Under the pieces are notes generated by a model that was not told the origin of the DNA, searched no databases, and worked only from the letters and a program-made list of their open reading frames with translations. This document shows, piece by piece, positions 1 to 7,596 of a DNA stretch of 64,000 nucleotides (position 1 is the stretch's first letter; each line of letters starts with the position of its first letter). A program made the position numbers and the translations under genes. This stretch comes from G963663495 sp963663495. Lineage in GTDB: Bacteria > Bacteroidota > Rhodothermia > Rhodothermales > Bin80. The stretch is taken from assembly GCA_963663495.1 (NCBI GenBank), contig OY760427.1, positions 5,146,001 through 5,210,000 on the forward strand, written 5' to 3'.

Positions 1-2
1 CT

Positions 3-458
3 AACCCGAGCCACGCCTATGGGGAAATGGGCACCTATCAGGTCACACTGATGCTGATGAATGTTGCCGGGACAGACGAGTCCACGATTGAGATCGTTGT
101 TACGGACGAGGATTGCTTTAACTGCGACATCTCAACCATGAACCCGGTGTTCTTCGAACATAACTCGTCCGTCCTTACCCCCGAAGGACTGGAAGAGCTC
201 GCTGAAAATCTTGAAATCCTGCAGAATTGCGTTTTCCCGGCCCGCATAGAAGGCCATGCAGCATTTAACGAGCGCAACCGATTGGGGCTGTCTGAAGATC
301 GCGCCCGCGCCGTGATGCAGTACTATGTTGACAACGGCATTGATGGTGCCCGCCTGAGCATGGTAGGCTTAGGATCAACCGCGCAGACAACCAAGAAGAG
401 CGGCGCCAGCGAGTTCCGTCGCGTGGATACCATCCCAGTCGTCGGGGACGGTATGTAG
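3..458 (+). CDS. OmpA-family envelope protein with PKD-like domain, 5' truncated
   Basis: The reading frame is already open at the window edge, so only the C-terminal part is seen. The first ~30 residues look like the end of a PKD-type beta-sandwich (…YGEMGTYQVTL…). They are followed by a short Cys-containing linker and an OmpA C-terminal peptidoglycan-binding domain: FFEHNSSVLTPEG, then EGHAAFNERN, then LSEDRARAVMQYYVDNGI and a VGLGS motif. Proteins of this type anchor the outer membrane to peptidoglycan in the periplasm. An internal ATG at 27 is not the real start because the domain begins before it. The gene ends just before a strong hairpin. The family call is secure; the role of the missing N-terminus is unknown. 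Confidence 0.85.
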   Translation, partial: NPSHAYGEMGTYQVTLMLMNVAGTDESTIEIVVTDEDCFNCDISTMNPVFFEHNSSVLTPEGLEELAENLEILQNCVFPARIEGHAAFNERNRLGLSEDRARAVMQYYVDNGIDGARLSMVGLGSTAQTTKKSGASEFRRVDTIPVVGDGM

Positions 459-468
459 TACACCGCAG

Positions 469-506
469 CCCCCCCGAGTTCTGCCTGCAGGTAGAACTCG
501 GGGGGG
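469..506 (+). terminator. Long GC-rich hairpin after the OmpA-type gene
   Basis: A 14-bp perfect inverted repeat (CCCCCCCGAGTTCT / AGAACTCGGGGGGG) with a 10-nt loop lies 10 bases after the stop codon. No clear T tract follows, so it may act as a terminator or an mRNA 3'-end stabiliser. The stem works for either strand. Confidence 0.7.
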
Positions 507-663
507 CGTATGGTTGCGGAGCTCCCTGGGCGTTTAAAGGGAGTTATATAGCTGACTGCCCACGCGTTAAATTGTTGAAATAATAGCAGTTTGGTCGCGA
601 ATAGCGGGAACCGACTATACCGAAAATGGGTACCATCCCGTGATAGATTGATGACCTAACTAA

Positions 664-1620
664 ATGCCTTCAAAGAAAAGAAACAACAGAAACACCAATG
701 GCCCTGGACGGGCTGATCGTGAAGGAGTGTCCTTGATCAAGCTAACCAAAATGTTTCCAGACGACCCATCAGCCGAAGCATGGTTCGCAGTGAAGCGTTG
801 GGGCGACACTCCTGTTTGCCCGCACTGTGCGTCTAAGAACGTACAGTCTGGCGCCAGACATCCTAGCATGCCTTATCGTCGCCGTAGTTGCCGTAAACGA
901 TTCAGTGTCCGCATAGGGACTGTAATGCAGGACTCGAAACTGGGATACCAGGTATGGGCATTAGCCATTTACATCATGACTACCAGTATCAAGGGCGTAT
1001 CCAGCATGAAGCTGCATCGTGACCTTGGCATAACCCAGACGACAGCGTGGCATCTGGCCCACCGTATTCGACAATCATGGAATGGAGAGCATGCACTATT
1101 TGCCGGTCCGGTAGAGGTTGACGAAGCCTACTTCGGTGGCAAGGAAAAGAACAAGCACGCCAGCAAGAAGCTGAAAGCAGGCCGTGGGCCAGTAGGTAAG
1201 AAAGCCGTTGTAGGAGTCCGTGATCGTGTCACCAATAGCATTTCTGCCCAGGTAGTAGAAAACATAGACGGACAGACGCTCAATGCGTTTGTGGATACCC
1301 ATGTCTCGGAAGACACCGAGGTCTATACGGATGGCACGTCAGCATACCGGGGCCGCAACAACCACGCCTACGTACGTCACGCTGTTGGCGAATACGTTCG
1401 TGAGCAGGTCCATACCAATGGCGTAGAGAGCTTCTGGTCTTTGCTGAAGCGTGGGTACTACGGAACGTACCACCACATGAGCAAGAAACACCTACAGCGG
1501 TACGTGAACGAATTTGCAGGGCGACACAATGCACGCGACTACGACACAGCGGAGCAAATGACAATAATTGCTCAAGGACTGGTCGGTAAACGGCTCATGT
1601 ACAAATCCCTCATTTCATAG
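664..1620 (+). CDS. IS1595-family (ISXO2-like) transposase
   Basis: 318 residues, apparently intact. An N-terminal zinc ribbon (CPHC at 52-55, C76, RKRF) is followed by a short helical region and the ISXO2-like DDE domain. Visible catalytic positions are D153 (VEVDEAYFGG), D223 (VYTDGTSAY) and E255 (HTNGVESFWSLLKRGYYG). The downstream block KKHLQRYVNEFAGRHN is typical of the family. This enzyme should recognise the GGGAGTTATAT ends found at 539 and on the MITE and TnpB units of this window, so it is a plausible source of mobility for all of them. No frameshift is seen. The start at 664 gives a full-length family protein. Confidence 0.9.
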   Translation: MPSKKRNNRNTNGPGRADREGVSLIKLTKMFPDDPSAEAWFAVKRWGDTPVCPHCASKNVQSGARHPSMPYRRRSCRKRFSVRIGTVMQDSKLGYQVWALAIYIMTTSIKGVSSMKLHRDLGITQTTAWHLAHRIRQSWNGEHALFAGPVEVDEAYFGGKEKNKHASKKLKAGRGPVGKKAVVGVRDRVTNSISAQVVENIDGQTLNAFVDTHVSEDTEVYTDGTSAYRGRNNHAYVRHAVGEYVREQVHTNGVESFWSLLKRGYYGTYHHMSKKHLQRYVNEFAGRHNARDYDTAEQMTIIAQGLVGKRLMYKSLIS

Positions 1621-1647
1621 CTAAACGTAAGCGGTAACGTATCAAGC

Positions 1648-1869
1648 CATCCGTACTCATGCGCACTCCGGGCATCGGCCGGCTACCACTACTTGCTCGT
1701 GGACGAAGAACGGAGACTAACGGGCCGCGCAATACTGCGCCTGCAAGGCTTCCCCGACCGCTACGAGATTGACAGTCCGATAACGACCGTCAGACGGCTT
1801 ACTGGCAACGCCGTACCCATTCCGGTGGTCAGGGCCGTTATGCGCCAGCTTTTCCATGTCTGTGCTTGA
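1648..1869 (+). pseudogene. C-terminal remnant of a DNA cytosine-5 methyltransferase
   Basis: The open frame reads through YHYLLVDEERRLTGRAILRL, then QGFPDRYEI, then RLTGNAVPIPVVRAVMRQL and a stop at 1867-1869. This matches the conserved end of C5 methyltransferases, where motif IX (LT.RE..RLQGFPD) is followed by motif X (Q.GNAVP..V). There is no catalytic PCQ motif or SAM-binding motif in front of it, because the IS1595 transposase gene ends 28 bp upstream. It is a non-functional tail, probably left from a passenger gene captured by the IS. Confidence 0.75.
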
Positions 1870-2109
1870 TGGCCCGCGTCTCATGGGTTCGTCCGGTGCG
1901 CTTCGTGGCCCGTACCGGGGTCCGCCCAGTACTTCCGCATTGTCAAGAGCGTCCCGATATAAGCCAAGGAATCGGTCCTGAAGTTGATCGACTGTCGTGA
2001 AAACTGGATCGCAATGTATGCAGCCTCCTACTCTAAGCAGATGTCCGCCATGAAATCATTTCGGTATTCTGCCCCAATGGATTAGTGCTACTCTATAGCC
2101 TATAACACC

Positions 2110-2274
2110 ATGAGCATAGATAAATCCCCGAAGCCCGGTAACAAGATTCAGGAAACGAAACGCCCCGGCCGCCCCGTAACAAACGACATTCTCAATATCC
2201 AACAATCCATCCCTACCATACCGGAAGAACTGGCGAAAGCCATCCTGTCCGCACCACCAAAGCACAAAAAGTAA
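2110..2274 (+). CDS. Small basic accessory ORF of the IS1595 element
   Basis: A 54-codon ORF (ATG at 2110, TAA at 2272) rich in Lys, Arg and Pro. It contains the AT-hook-like string KRPGRP, then IPTIPEELAKAILSAPP and a KHKK tail. It lies between the methyltransferase tail and the right terminal repeat. The last ~15 codons recur, in frame with the stop codon, in the MITE copies of this window (for example ending at about 62322 and 41146), which shows that the MITEs kept the IS right end. A small DNA-binding helper role is a guess; it could also be just the conserved subterminal end of the IS. Confidence 0.45.
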   Translation: MSIDKSPKPGNKIQETKRPGRPVTNDILNIQQSIPTIPEELAKAILSAPPKHKK

Positions 2275-2313
2275 CGCCCGCGAAAACGCGTGACACTCAG
2301 CCATATAACTCCC

Positions 2314-2782
2314 AAATGCATGCAGAGGAGCAGTCATTTCCGATACTTCGGAGAAAATATCAGAAGACCGGTGCGCCTCGGCGATCTCGGCGTCCGTCAA
2401 TCCCTCAATGATCTGCATCGGTGCGGCAGCACGCATCGCCCGGTCAAGCGGGTCCCTTAGGAAAAGGCTACTATGTTCGTTTGTCCTCTGCACAGCGCGA
2501 GCCACCCACTCGCCGAACAGGCTGTCGCCGCATCGGAGATGATGATCAAGAAAGCTTAGCGGAGCGCCGACGGTGAAGGTGTGGAGCCAAAGCGACACCT
2601 TGGCCAGCTCTACCGCCATTGGGATCTTATCAACACCGTAGACGCACCGCTTGAGCACCATGCGACGGATAATGTGCTGATCGTCAAGCTGATCCGTATT
2701 GTATGCCCGGCCCTTGTCCTCCGCGTTACCAATGATCTTATTGCGGATAGCGTCAATCCTCTCTGCAAGCGGAGAAAGATAT
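2314..2782 (-). pseudogene. Fragment of an Eco57I-type N6-adenine DNA methyltransferase
   Basis: On the minus strand the frame reads VYGVDKIPMAVELAKVSLW, then TFTVGAPLSFLDHHLRCGDS and LFGEW. This is the region just after the SAM-binding motif in large Eco57I/type IIG/PglX-like methyltransferases. Both the N-terminal part (motif I) and the catalytic NPPY region are missing. The fragment is cut at 2782 by a MITE end and at 2314 by the IS1595 right end, so the minus-strand frame runs on into IS sequence. It is either DNA once between two insertions or a captured passenger. It is unrelated to the complete methyltransferase at 31788-33251. Confidence 0.75.
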
Positions 2783-2829
2783 GGGAGTTATATGGCTGAA
2801 TGCCACGCGTTTTCGCAGGAGTTACTTAT

Positions 2830-5180
2830 CCTAACTTCGCCATTTCGTAGTGCTACTAACCTACGGAATTCTCCCGTGGCCATATTTGGACCGTTTTTTT
2901 CAGGAGCAATGGATGGTGAGATTTACCGGATCGGTTGAAGTTGGTTTAGGGTGGTTTGAATCCCTGATTACCTGGTGTTTTGCCGCCTGTTTCGCTGCGA
3001 TCTATCTCGGATCGTTTCCATCGGACGTAGCTCTGGTGGCTCCATCTGGAGTACGCTATCTCAACCGTTGTGAAGGGACCATACGTCATGAGTCTGGAGG
3101 CTTCTGGCTCACCGGTGCACTCGCTTCCTCCACATGCTCGGTCACGGTGCGGGTCGCATCCGGATCATACACGTATCCCAGTACCGCAAAGAACTGTACC
3201 ATACTCGGAGGCAGATCCTGATCCACCTCCGTGATCAGGTACCGATATTGGTTCTTAACCATCTTGGTCGTAATCCGACGAATCCTGTTCAACCTGTCTC
3301 GGATCGTCGCCCAACTATCATGAATCCCGTGTTCCTTGAGTCTGGTGCGAACCAGATGGGCAGCATGATAAGCCAGTACCGTGATGAACAGATGTCCTTC
3401 AATGCGGTCATCTCTGCTGTGGTAGATGGGCCGTAGACCGAGGTCCGATTTCATGACTCTGAATGTGCGCTCAATCTCTGTAAGTCGCCAGTAGGTTCGT
3501 GCAACCGTTTCCACCGACCATCCGGTATGACTGGTCCGAAGCACATACCCTCCGCTGGCCTGGGTGCGACGCGCATGCGACGCACGCCGGGTCACCGTAA
3601 CGGATTCTGCATGCTTGGTGCCCTCCTTTTTGCTGACCTCTACCTCATACAGGTGTGAGACCTTCTTGTACTTTTCCTTCAGACGACCAACCTTTATCGT
3701 GACCTTTTCATAGTTCTTCAAGTACCCGGGTTTCGAGAGTCCCTCATGTAGTGTAGTGAGCGCCTTCACAAACTTCTTGCATTGGGTTTCAAGGATCTGA
3801 TCCTCCTTCGCCTGCTTGGCCTCACTGTGCACAAACACGCGTAGTTCCGCATTATCTTCAACGTCTTTTTCGTCTTCGCCATCTTCGCCATCTTTTTCCT
3901 TTTTGGTGACCTTCCAGGCTTTGATCTTGACTCCCCCGGCGGTCGTAAACTGTTGATCCGGCTTGTTTTCGGGGACTGGAGGGGCTTTGGAACGCTCCAC
4001 GGTGATCCAGTTCAGTCCCTGTTCTTTCAGGTACTGCAGATTCTGCTCCGTCGCAATGCCGGAGTCCATAATCACTGTGGGCGTAGCGCCGTTTAGTTTC
4101 TCAATCGCCTCTTTGAGCGTTGCCGGTTCCCCTGCATTGCCCGGCAGGATCTGCACATTGCGGGGGAACCCCGAACCATCCAGGGTGAGCGCCAGCGTAA
4201 CCAACGGACAATCACTGCGCTTTTCCTTGCTGCGCCCATGCGACAACAACTTCCCTTTCTTCTTGCCGTGGTAATAGGTATTGGTTAAATCATAAAAGAC
4301 GATCGTTTCTTCAAACTGCAATACCGCTTTGGTAATGCCAAAGAGTTTCTCCAGGATCTCATCCATATGCTTATGGATCAGATCGGTGCAACGATAGAGG
4401 GTGTTGAGACTCGGGGGTTCCAAATCCAGAAGCTGCAGAACACTGGAGGTTTTACACAGCCATTTATGCGTTTCTCGTTCACTGCCCGGGTGGAGCATAC
4501 GTCCGACGATCAGCGCACAGCAGAGCTTGACGTGTTTCTCGCAGAAGTTGAGCGAACGTAGCAGTACAGCCAGTCCGAGCTGTTCCAATGTCTGAAGGAT
4601 CAGTCGTTCTCCGCCGACGGTCCGGGAATCGGGATGGGTTGTTTTCTCTGGATCAATGAGGTGTTGCTGATGGGATGTGCGATGGATGTCGTAGCCCTTG
4701 CTTTCGAGATGTGCAACGATGTCGTCGACCGCATTGAGAAAGGCTTCATCATTCTGGAAAGGGAGGCTGGCTTTCCCTTTGAGTCGGGCAGTAACGCAAT
4801 GGGTCAGTTCCCCCCACAGACTGCGGGGGATGTTGAAGTTCGGGCCGAGATTAAGGAGGGTGCGGTGTTTGGAGGTACCGTCTTTGCGATAGGATTCGAT
4901 GAGGGCAAAGCTGTTGCATTTCTTACCGTCTTTACGTTTGTAGGGTCGGTTTCGGATAAACATGATCGGAGTGTGGAATTGGTACGAGGTAAGGTACCGG
5001 GGTGGTTGGGGGGAGGTTCCCGTCCACACCTCTATAGCACTACATTGCCTTTTCCGAAAAAGTCGGCTAAAAAAGGTCGAAAAACGCCGAATTTAGCCGA
5101 AATAGCCCTATTAGGAGGGAAAAACGAGAGAATTGGAGGCGGAACTCAGCGTTTTCCCCTGACCGGATGGCGAAGTTAGG
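2830..5180 (-). mobile_element. IS1634-type insertion sequence, copy 1
   Basis: 2,351 bp with terminal inverted repeats CCTAACTTCGCCAT, inserted into a MITE. Flanking 4-bp duplication TTAT (2826-2829 and 5181-5184). It is nearly identical in sequence and equal in length to the copy at 53204-55554. The ~250-bp segment between the transposase stop (3086) and the left end is non-coding. Confidence 0.85.
3086..4963 (-). CDS. IS1634-family (IS4-superfamily) DDE transposase, copy 1
   Basis: 625 residues starting MFIRNRPYKRKDGKK. This start matches the second copy; an upstream in-frame ATG at 5029 would add 22 residues of terminal IS sequence. Visible landmarks are the Tyr/Asp motif VFYDLTNTYYHGKK, the TPTVIMDSGIATEQNLQYL block and the YREK-like region LTEIERTFRVMKSDLGLRPI followed by EGHLFITVLAYHAAHL. 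An acidic stretch (EDGEDEKD…) sits in the middle. No stop or frameshift is seen, so the enzyme is probably active. It differs from copy 2 at only a handful of residues. Confidence 0.88.
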   Translation of the reverse strand: MFIRNRPYKRKDGKKCNSFALIESYRKDGTSKHRTLLNLGPNFNIPRSLWGELTHCVTARLKGKASLPFQNDEAFLNAVDDIVAHLESKGYDIHRTSHQQHLIDPEKTTHPDSRTVGGERLILQTLEQLGLAVLLRSLNFCEKHVKLCCALIVGRMLHPGSERETHKWLCKTSSVLQLLDLEPPSLNTLYRCTDLIHKHMDEILEKLFGITKAVLQFEETIVFYDLTNTYYHGKKKGKLLSHGRSKEKRSDCPLVTLALTLDGSGFPRNVQILPGNAGEPATLKEAIEKLNGATPTVIMDSGIATEQNLQYLKEQGLNWITVERSKAPPVPENKPDQQFTTAGGVKIKAWKVTKKEKDGEDGEDEKDVEDNAELRVFVHSEAKQAKEDQILETQCKKFVKALTTLHEGLSKPGYLKNYEKVTIKVGRLKEKYKKVSHLYEVEVSKKEGTKHAESVTVTRRASHARRTQASGGYVLRTSHTGWSVETVARTYWRLTEIERTFRVMKSDLGLRPIYHSRDDRIEGHLFITVLAYHAAHLVRTRLKEHGIHDSWATIRDRLNRIRRITTKMVKNQYRYLITEVDQDLPPSMVQFFAVLGYVYDPDATRTVTEHVEEASAPVSQKPPDS

Positions 5181-5316
5181 TTATTGTGCTTTGGTGGTGC
5201 AGACAGGATGGCTTTTGCCAGTTTTTCATAATCGGCTCCCGCTTTTCACGAAAAACTGCAATTATTTCAAATAACTCAACACGTGGGTACGCATGGAATA
5301 TAATTTTCATATATTA

Positions 5317-6594
5317 GGGAGTTATATATCACAGTGCCATGCCCGAAACGGTTAGTGCATACCGCAATATCACATACAGGCTGTTGCCCGGAAGTCGAAG
5401 TAACGCCAAGCAACTTGCTGGATTAGCGGGTGCGTGTAGGTTTGTGTGGAATGCCATCCTCGCAGAGCAGAGCGAGGCCTACAAGAAAGCGAAAGAGGCT
5501 GGAGAGAAGCCGCCCTCGGTAAGCTTCTTCTCGCTGGGGAAGCGGTTCACGGCACTGCGCCGTACGGTCGAGTGGCTACCTGAATACTCCTTTGGTGTCG
5601 TTAGATACACATTGAAATATCAGGCGGATGCATGGAAAGCATTCTTCAAGGAAGGTAAGAGAAGACCGAGATTCCATTCCAGACGTGGTAGTACGCCTTC
5701 GTTCACGATCCCGGATAACGTAAGGGTTCGGGATGGCAAGCTGTATATCCCGAAAGTGGGATATATGGCGCTCCGCAGGCGGGGAGGCAACCCGTACCCT
5801 GATGGTATACCCATCAAAGCCACTGTAAAGAAGAACGCAGGCAAATGGTATGCTGTCATCTGCTACAAGATGGAGGCACCTGTAATAGAGGATACCGGCA
5901 GTGCTGTAGGCATTGACCGTAATTGCGGGCAGATCGCTATGGTCTCCACAGAGGGCGATACAAGCATTATCAGACAACCGGATACGAAGCGTCTTGATGC
6001 CAAGTTGAAGCGGCATCAGCGAAGACTGGCGAGACAGAAGAAAGGCTCCAACCGTCGTAACAGGCGGAAGCATAGAATCGCCCGCATACAGCGCAAGCGT
6101 GCTACCATCCTCAAGAATGCGAACCACCAGGTAAGTCGCAGTATTGCCAAATGCTCCTCAACGGTGATACTGGAGGACCTAAAGATCAAAGCGATGACAC
6201 GTTCAGCTAAGGGGACGATGGAGAGCTTTGGCACAAACGTCAGACAGAAGTCTGGCCTCAACCGTGGAATACTGCGAACAGGTTGGGGCCAGCTGGATCA
6301 GATGCTGAGCTATAAGTGCCGCAAGGTGATAAAGGTTACCGCTGCCTATACCAGTCAGCGGTGTTCTGTGTGTGGGCACACAGAAGCGAGTAACCGTAAG
6401 ACGCAGAGCAAATTCACGTGTATGTCCTGTGGACATGCGGATCATGCAGACCTGAATGCGGCTGCAAACATACTGGCCTCCGGGATTGGGGCTTCTGCAC
6501 GGCGAGGGGCGTTCGGGTTACCGACCCCTATGACCCGTGAAATTGATACTAGTGCCTCACTGTGTACAGTTGGTCACTCACGTATATAATTCCC
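5317..6594 (+). mobile_element. TnpB unit with IS1595-like terminal repeats
   Basis: A second internal copy of the terminal repeat (GGGAGTTATATATCACAG, 5317) sits 22 bp before the tnpB start. The right end TATATAATTCCC closes the block at 6594. The same unit occurs at 15251-16562 and 39994-41447, always preceded by a MITE and an 8-bp spacer ending in TATTA. No IS200/IS605 TnpA (Y1) or IS607 serine recombinase is present, and the ends are inverted repeats, not IS605 hairpins. Confidence 0.75.
5339..6589 (+). CDS. tnpB: TnpB RNA-guided nuclease homologue, intact copy
   Basis: 416 residues. An N-terminal OrfB helix-turn-helix region (residues ~1-60, CRFVWNAILAEQSEA) precedes the wedge part (FTIPDNVRV…LYIPKVG). 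The RuvC nuclease follows, with D193 in GIDRN, E279 in VILEDLKI and D371 in HADLNAAANIL. A C4 zinc finger lies between the last two acidic residues (C342, C345, C361, C364). All three catalytic acids are present. The final ~25 residues overlap the transposon right end and the stop is 5 bp from it, so the tail is probably not functional protein. TnpB proteins cut DNA using an RNA made from the transposon right end; here the partner ends are of IS1595 type. The start at 5339 is conserved in all three copies. Confidence 0.9.
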   Translation: MPETVSAYRNITYRLLPGSRSNAKQLAGLAGACRFVWNAILAEQSEAYKKAKEAGEKPPSVSFFSLGKRFTALRRTVEWLPEYSFGVVRYTLKYQADAWKAFFKEGKRRPRFHSRRGSTPSFTIPDNVRVRDGKLYIPKVGYMALRRRGGNPYPDGIPIKATVKKNAGKWYAVICYKMEAPVIEDTGSAVGIDRNCGQIAMVSTEGDTSIIRQPDTKRLDAKLKRHQRRLARQKKGSNRRNRRKHRIARIQRKRATILKNANHQVSRSIAKCSSTVILEDLKIKAMTRSAKGTMESFGTNVRQKSGLNRGILRTGWGQLDQMLSYKCRKVIKVTAAYTSQRCSVCGHTEASNRKTQSKFTCMSCGHADHADLNAAANILASGIGASARRGAFGLPTPMTREIDTSASLCTVGHSRI

Positions 6595-6609
6595 CGTTTA
6601 AACCCGCTA

Positions 6610-7596
6610 ATGTGCGAGATGACGAATCCCCAGCGTTTGGCCCGCGACCTTAAGCAGGAGGCCCGTCGGCTTGGATTGGCAGCCTGCGGTATTGCGAAGG
6701 CTGAGCGATTGGACGAGCAGGCGCGGCTCTTGGAAGCATGGCTTACAGCAGGACGCCATGCTTCCATGTCGTACATGGACCGAAACTTTGAAAAGCGGAT
6801 TGACCCGACCCGACTGGTGGACGGAGCCCAGTCCGTAGTATCTGTGATTGACAACTACTATCACCCCGACCCTGCACCCGTTAAGGACTCGCTAGGCTGC
6901 ATTAGCCGGTACGCACGGGGAGACGATTACCATTACGTGCTGAAGGACAAGCTCTTTGCACTGTACCACTGGCTTGAAGATCGTGTGGGAACCATGACCG
7001 GGCGGGTGTTCGTGGATTCTGCCCCCGTGATGGACAAGGAATGGGCCCGGAGGAGCGGTCTCGGCTGGATAGGTAAACATTCAAACCTGATAAACCCATC
7101 CCTGGGCTCCTATGTATTCATAGGGGAGATGATCATCAGTGTGCCGCTTGCGGCGGACAATCCCTTCCAAACCGATCACTGCGGGTCATGCACCGCATGC
7201 ATGGACGCCTGTCCAACCGATGCCATCTACCGTCCCTATGCGGTGGATGCAAACCGGTGCATTTCGTATTGGACCATAGAGCATCGGGGGGACACCATCC
7301 CGGAAACCTTGGGAGAAAAGTTTGGCAACTGGATCTTCGGCTGCGACATTTGCCAGGAAGTATGCCCTTGGAACAAGTTCAGCCGCCCAACCCGCGAGCC
7401 TCGGTATCAGGCACGCCCGGACGCAACCGATACGTCCCTTGACACATGGATGGAATTAGACATGGAAGCCTTTCGCGCACGCTTCAGGAACAGCCCCGTG
7501 AATCGTGCACGCTTTGAAGGATTTGTCCGCAATGTCCGCAACGCACGCGCTAACCGGGATCGGCACTCTCCAGACGCAGCAGAGGGAAAAGAATAA
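6610..7596 (+). CDS. queG: Epoxyqueuosine reductase
   Basis: 328 residues from ATG 6610; a second ATG at 6619 is also possible. QueG reduces epoxyqueuosine to queuosine in the wobble base of certain tRNAs, using cobalamin and two [4Fe-4S] clusters in the cytosol. Landmarks: the cobalamin-domain motif DSAPVMDKEWARRSGLGWIG, the first ferredoxin motif CGSCTACMDACPTDAI, the conserved CISYWTIEHRG, and the second cluster CDICQEVCPWN. The composite transposon ends 15 bp upstream of the start, inside what should be the 5' leader. An in-frame ATG at 6562 inside the transposon would add 16 foreign residues. The 3' end overlaps convergent lysS by 47 bp. Confidence 0.93.
   Translation: MCEMTNPQRLARDLKQEARRLGLAACGIAKAERLDEQARLLEAWLTAGRHASMSYMDRNFEKRIDPTRLVDGAQSVVSVIDNYYHPDPAPVKDSLGCISRYARGDDYHYVLKDKLFALYHWLEDRVGTMTGRVFVDSAPVMDKEWARRSGLGWIGKHSNLINPSLGSYVFIGEMIISVPLAADNPFQTDHCGSCTACMDACPTDAIYRPYAVDANRCISYWTIEHRGDTIPETLGEKFGNWIFGCDICQEVCPWNKFSRPTREPRYQARPDATDTSLDTWMELDMEAFRARFRNSPVNRARFEGFVRNVRNARANRDRHSPDAAEGKE

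Larger units (their letters stand above)
539..2313 (+). mobile_element. IS1595-family insertion sequence with passenger remnant
   Basis: Left terminal repeat GGGAGTTATATAGCTGA at 539; right terminal repeat CAGCCATATAACTCCC ending at 2313. Contents: intact transposase (664-1620), a cytosine methyltransferase tail (about 1648-1869) and a 54-codon ORF (2110-2274). IS1595-family members are known to carry passenger genes. The right flanking octamer (2314-2321, AAATGCAT) does not match the left one. This copy therefore no longer has its own target duplication; the matching octamer lies at 6595-6602. Confidence 0.75.
2783..5308 (+). mobile_element. MITE of the IS1595-type family, split by an IS1634-type IS
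   Basis: The MITE left part is at 2783-2829 and its remainder at 5181-5308. It has the same body as the copies at 15071-15242 and 39815-39985. It starts GGGAGTTATATGGCTGA and ends near TATAATTTTC. The next 8 bases (ATATATTA, 5309-5316) separate it from the TnpB unit, as in the 39.8-kb copy. Confidence 0.75.
539..6594 (+). mobile_element. Composite transposon bounded by IS1595-type ends, 8-bp target duplication
   Basis: The left end GGGAGTTATATAGCTGA (539) and the right end TATATAATTCCC (to 6594) are inverted relatives. The whole 6,056-bp block is flanked by the identical octamer CGTTTAAA at 531-538 and 6595-6602. An 8-bp duplication is what IS1595-family transposases produce. Inside, in order, are a full IS1595 element (539-2313), a methyltransferase fragment (2314-2782), a MITE (2783-5308) split by an IS1634-type IS (2830-5180), and a TnpB unit (5317-6594). 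The outer duplication implies the block moved as one unit into the space between the OmpA-type gene and queG, or grew by nesting inside an element already there. Confidence 0.8.

Noticed and set aside
1870..2055. Possible extra passenger gene after the C5 methyltransferase tail
   Set aside because: No open frame with recognisable similarity; probably degraded DNA.
2830..3085. 123-codon plus-strand frame at the IS1634 left end (repeated at 53224)
   Set aside because: It overlaps the transposase 3' end antisense and the terminal repeat; conserved only because the two IS copies are nearly identical.
5317..6594. TnpB unit as a normal IS200/IS605 element
   Set aside because: No Y1 TnpA; ends are inverted repeats with 8-bp duplications in two of three units. 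The bases just left of the two duplicated octamers (TGGG and AACG) share no motif that could serve as a TnpB target-adjacent motif.
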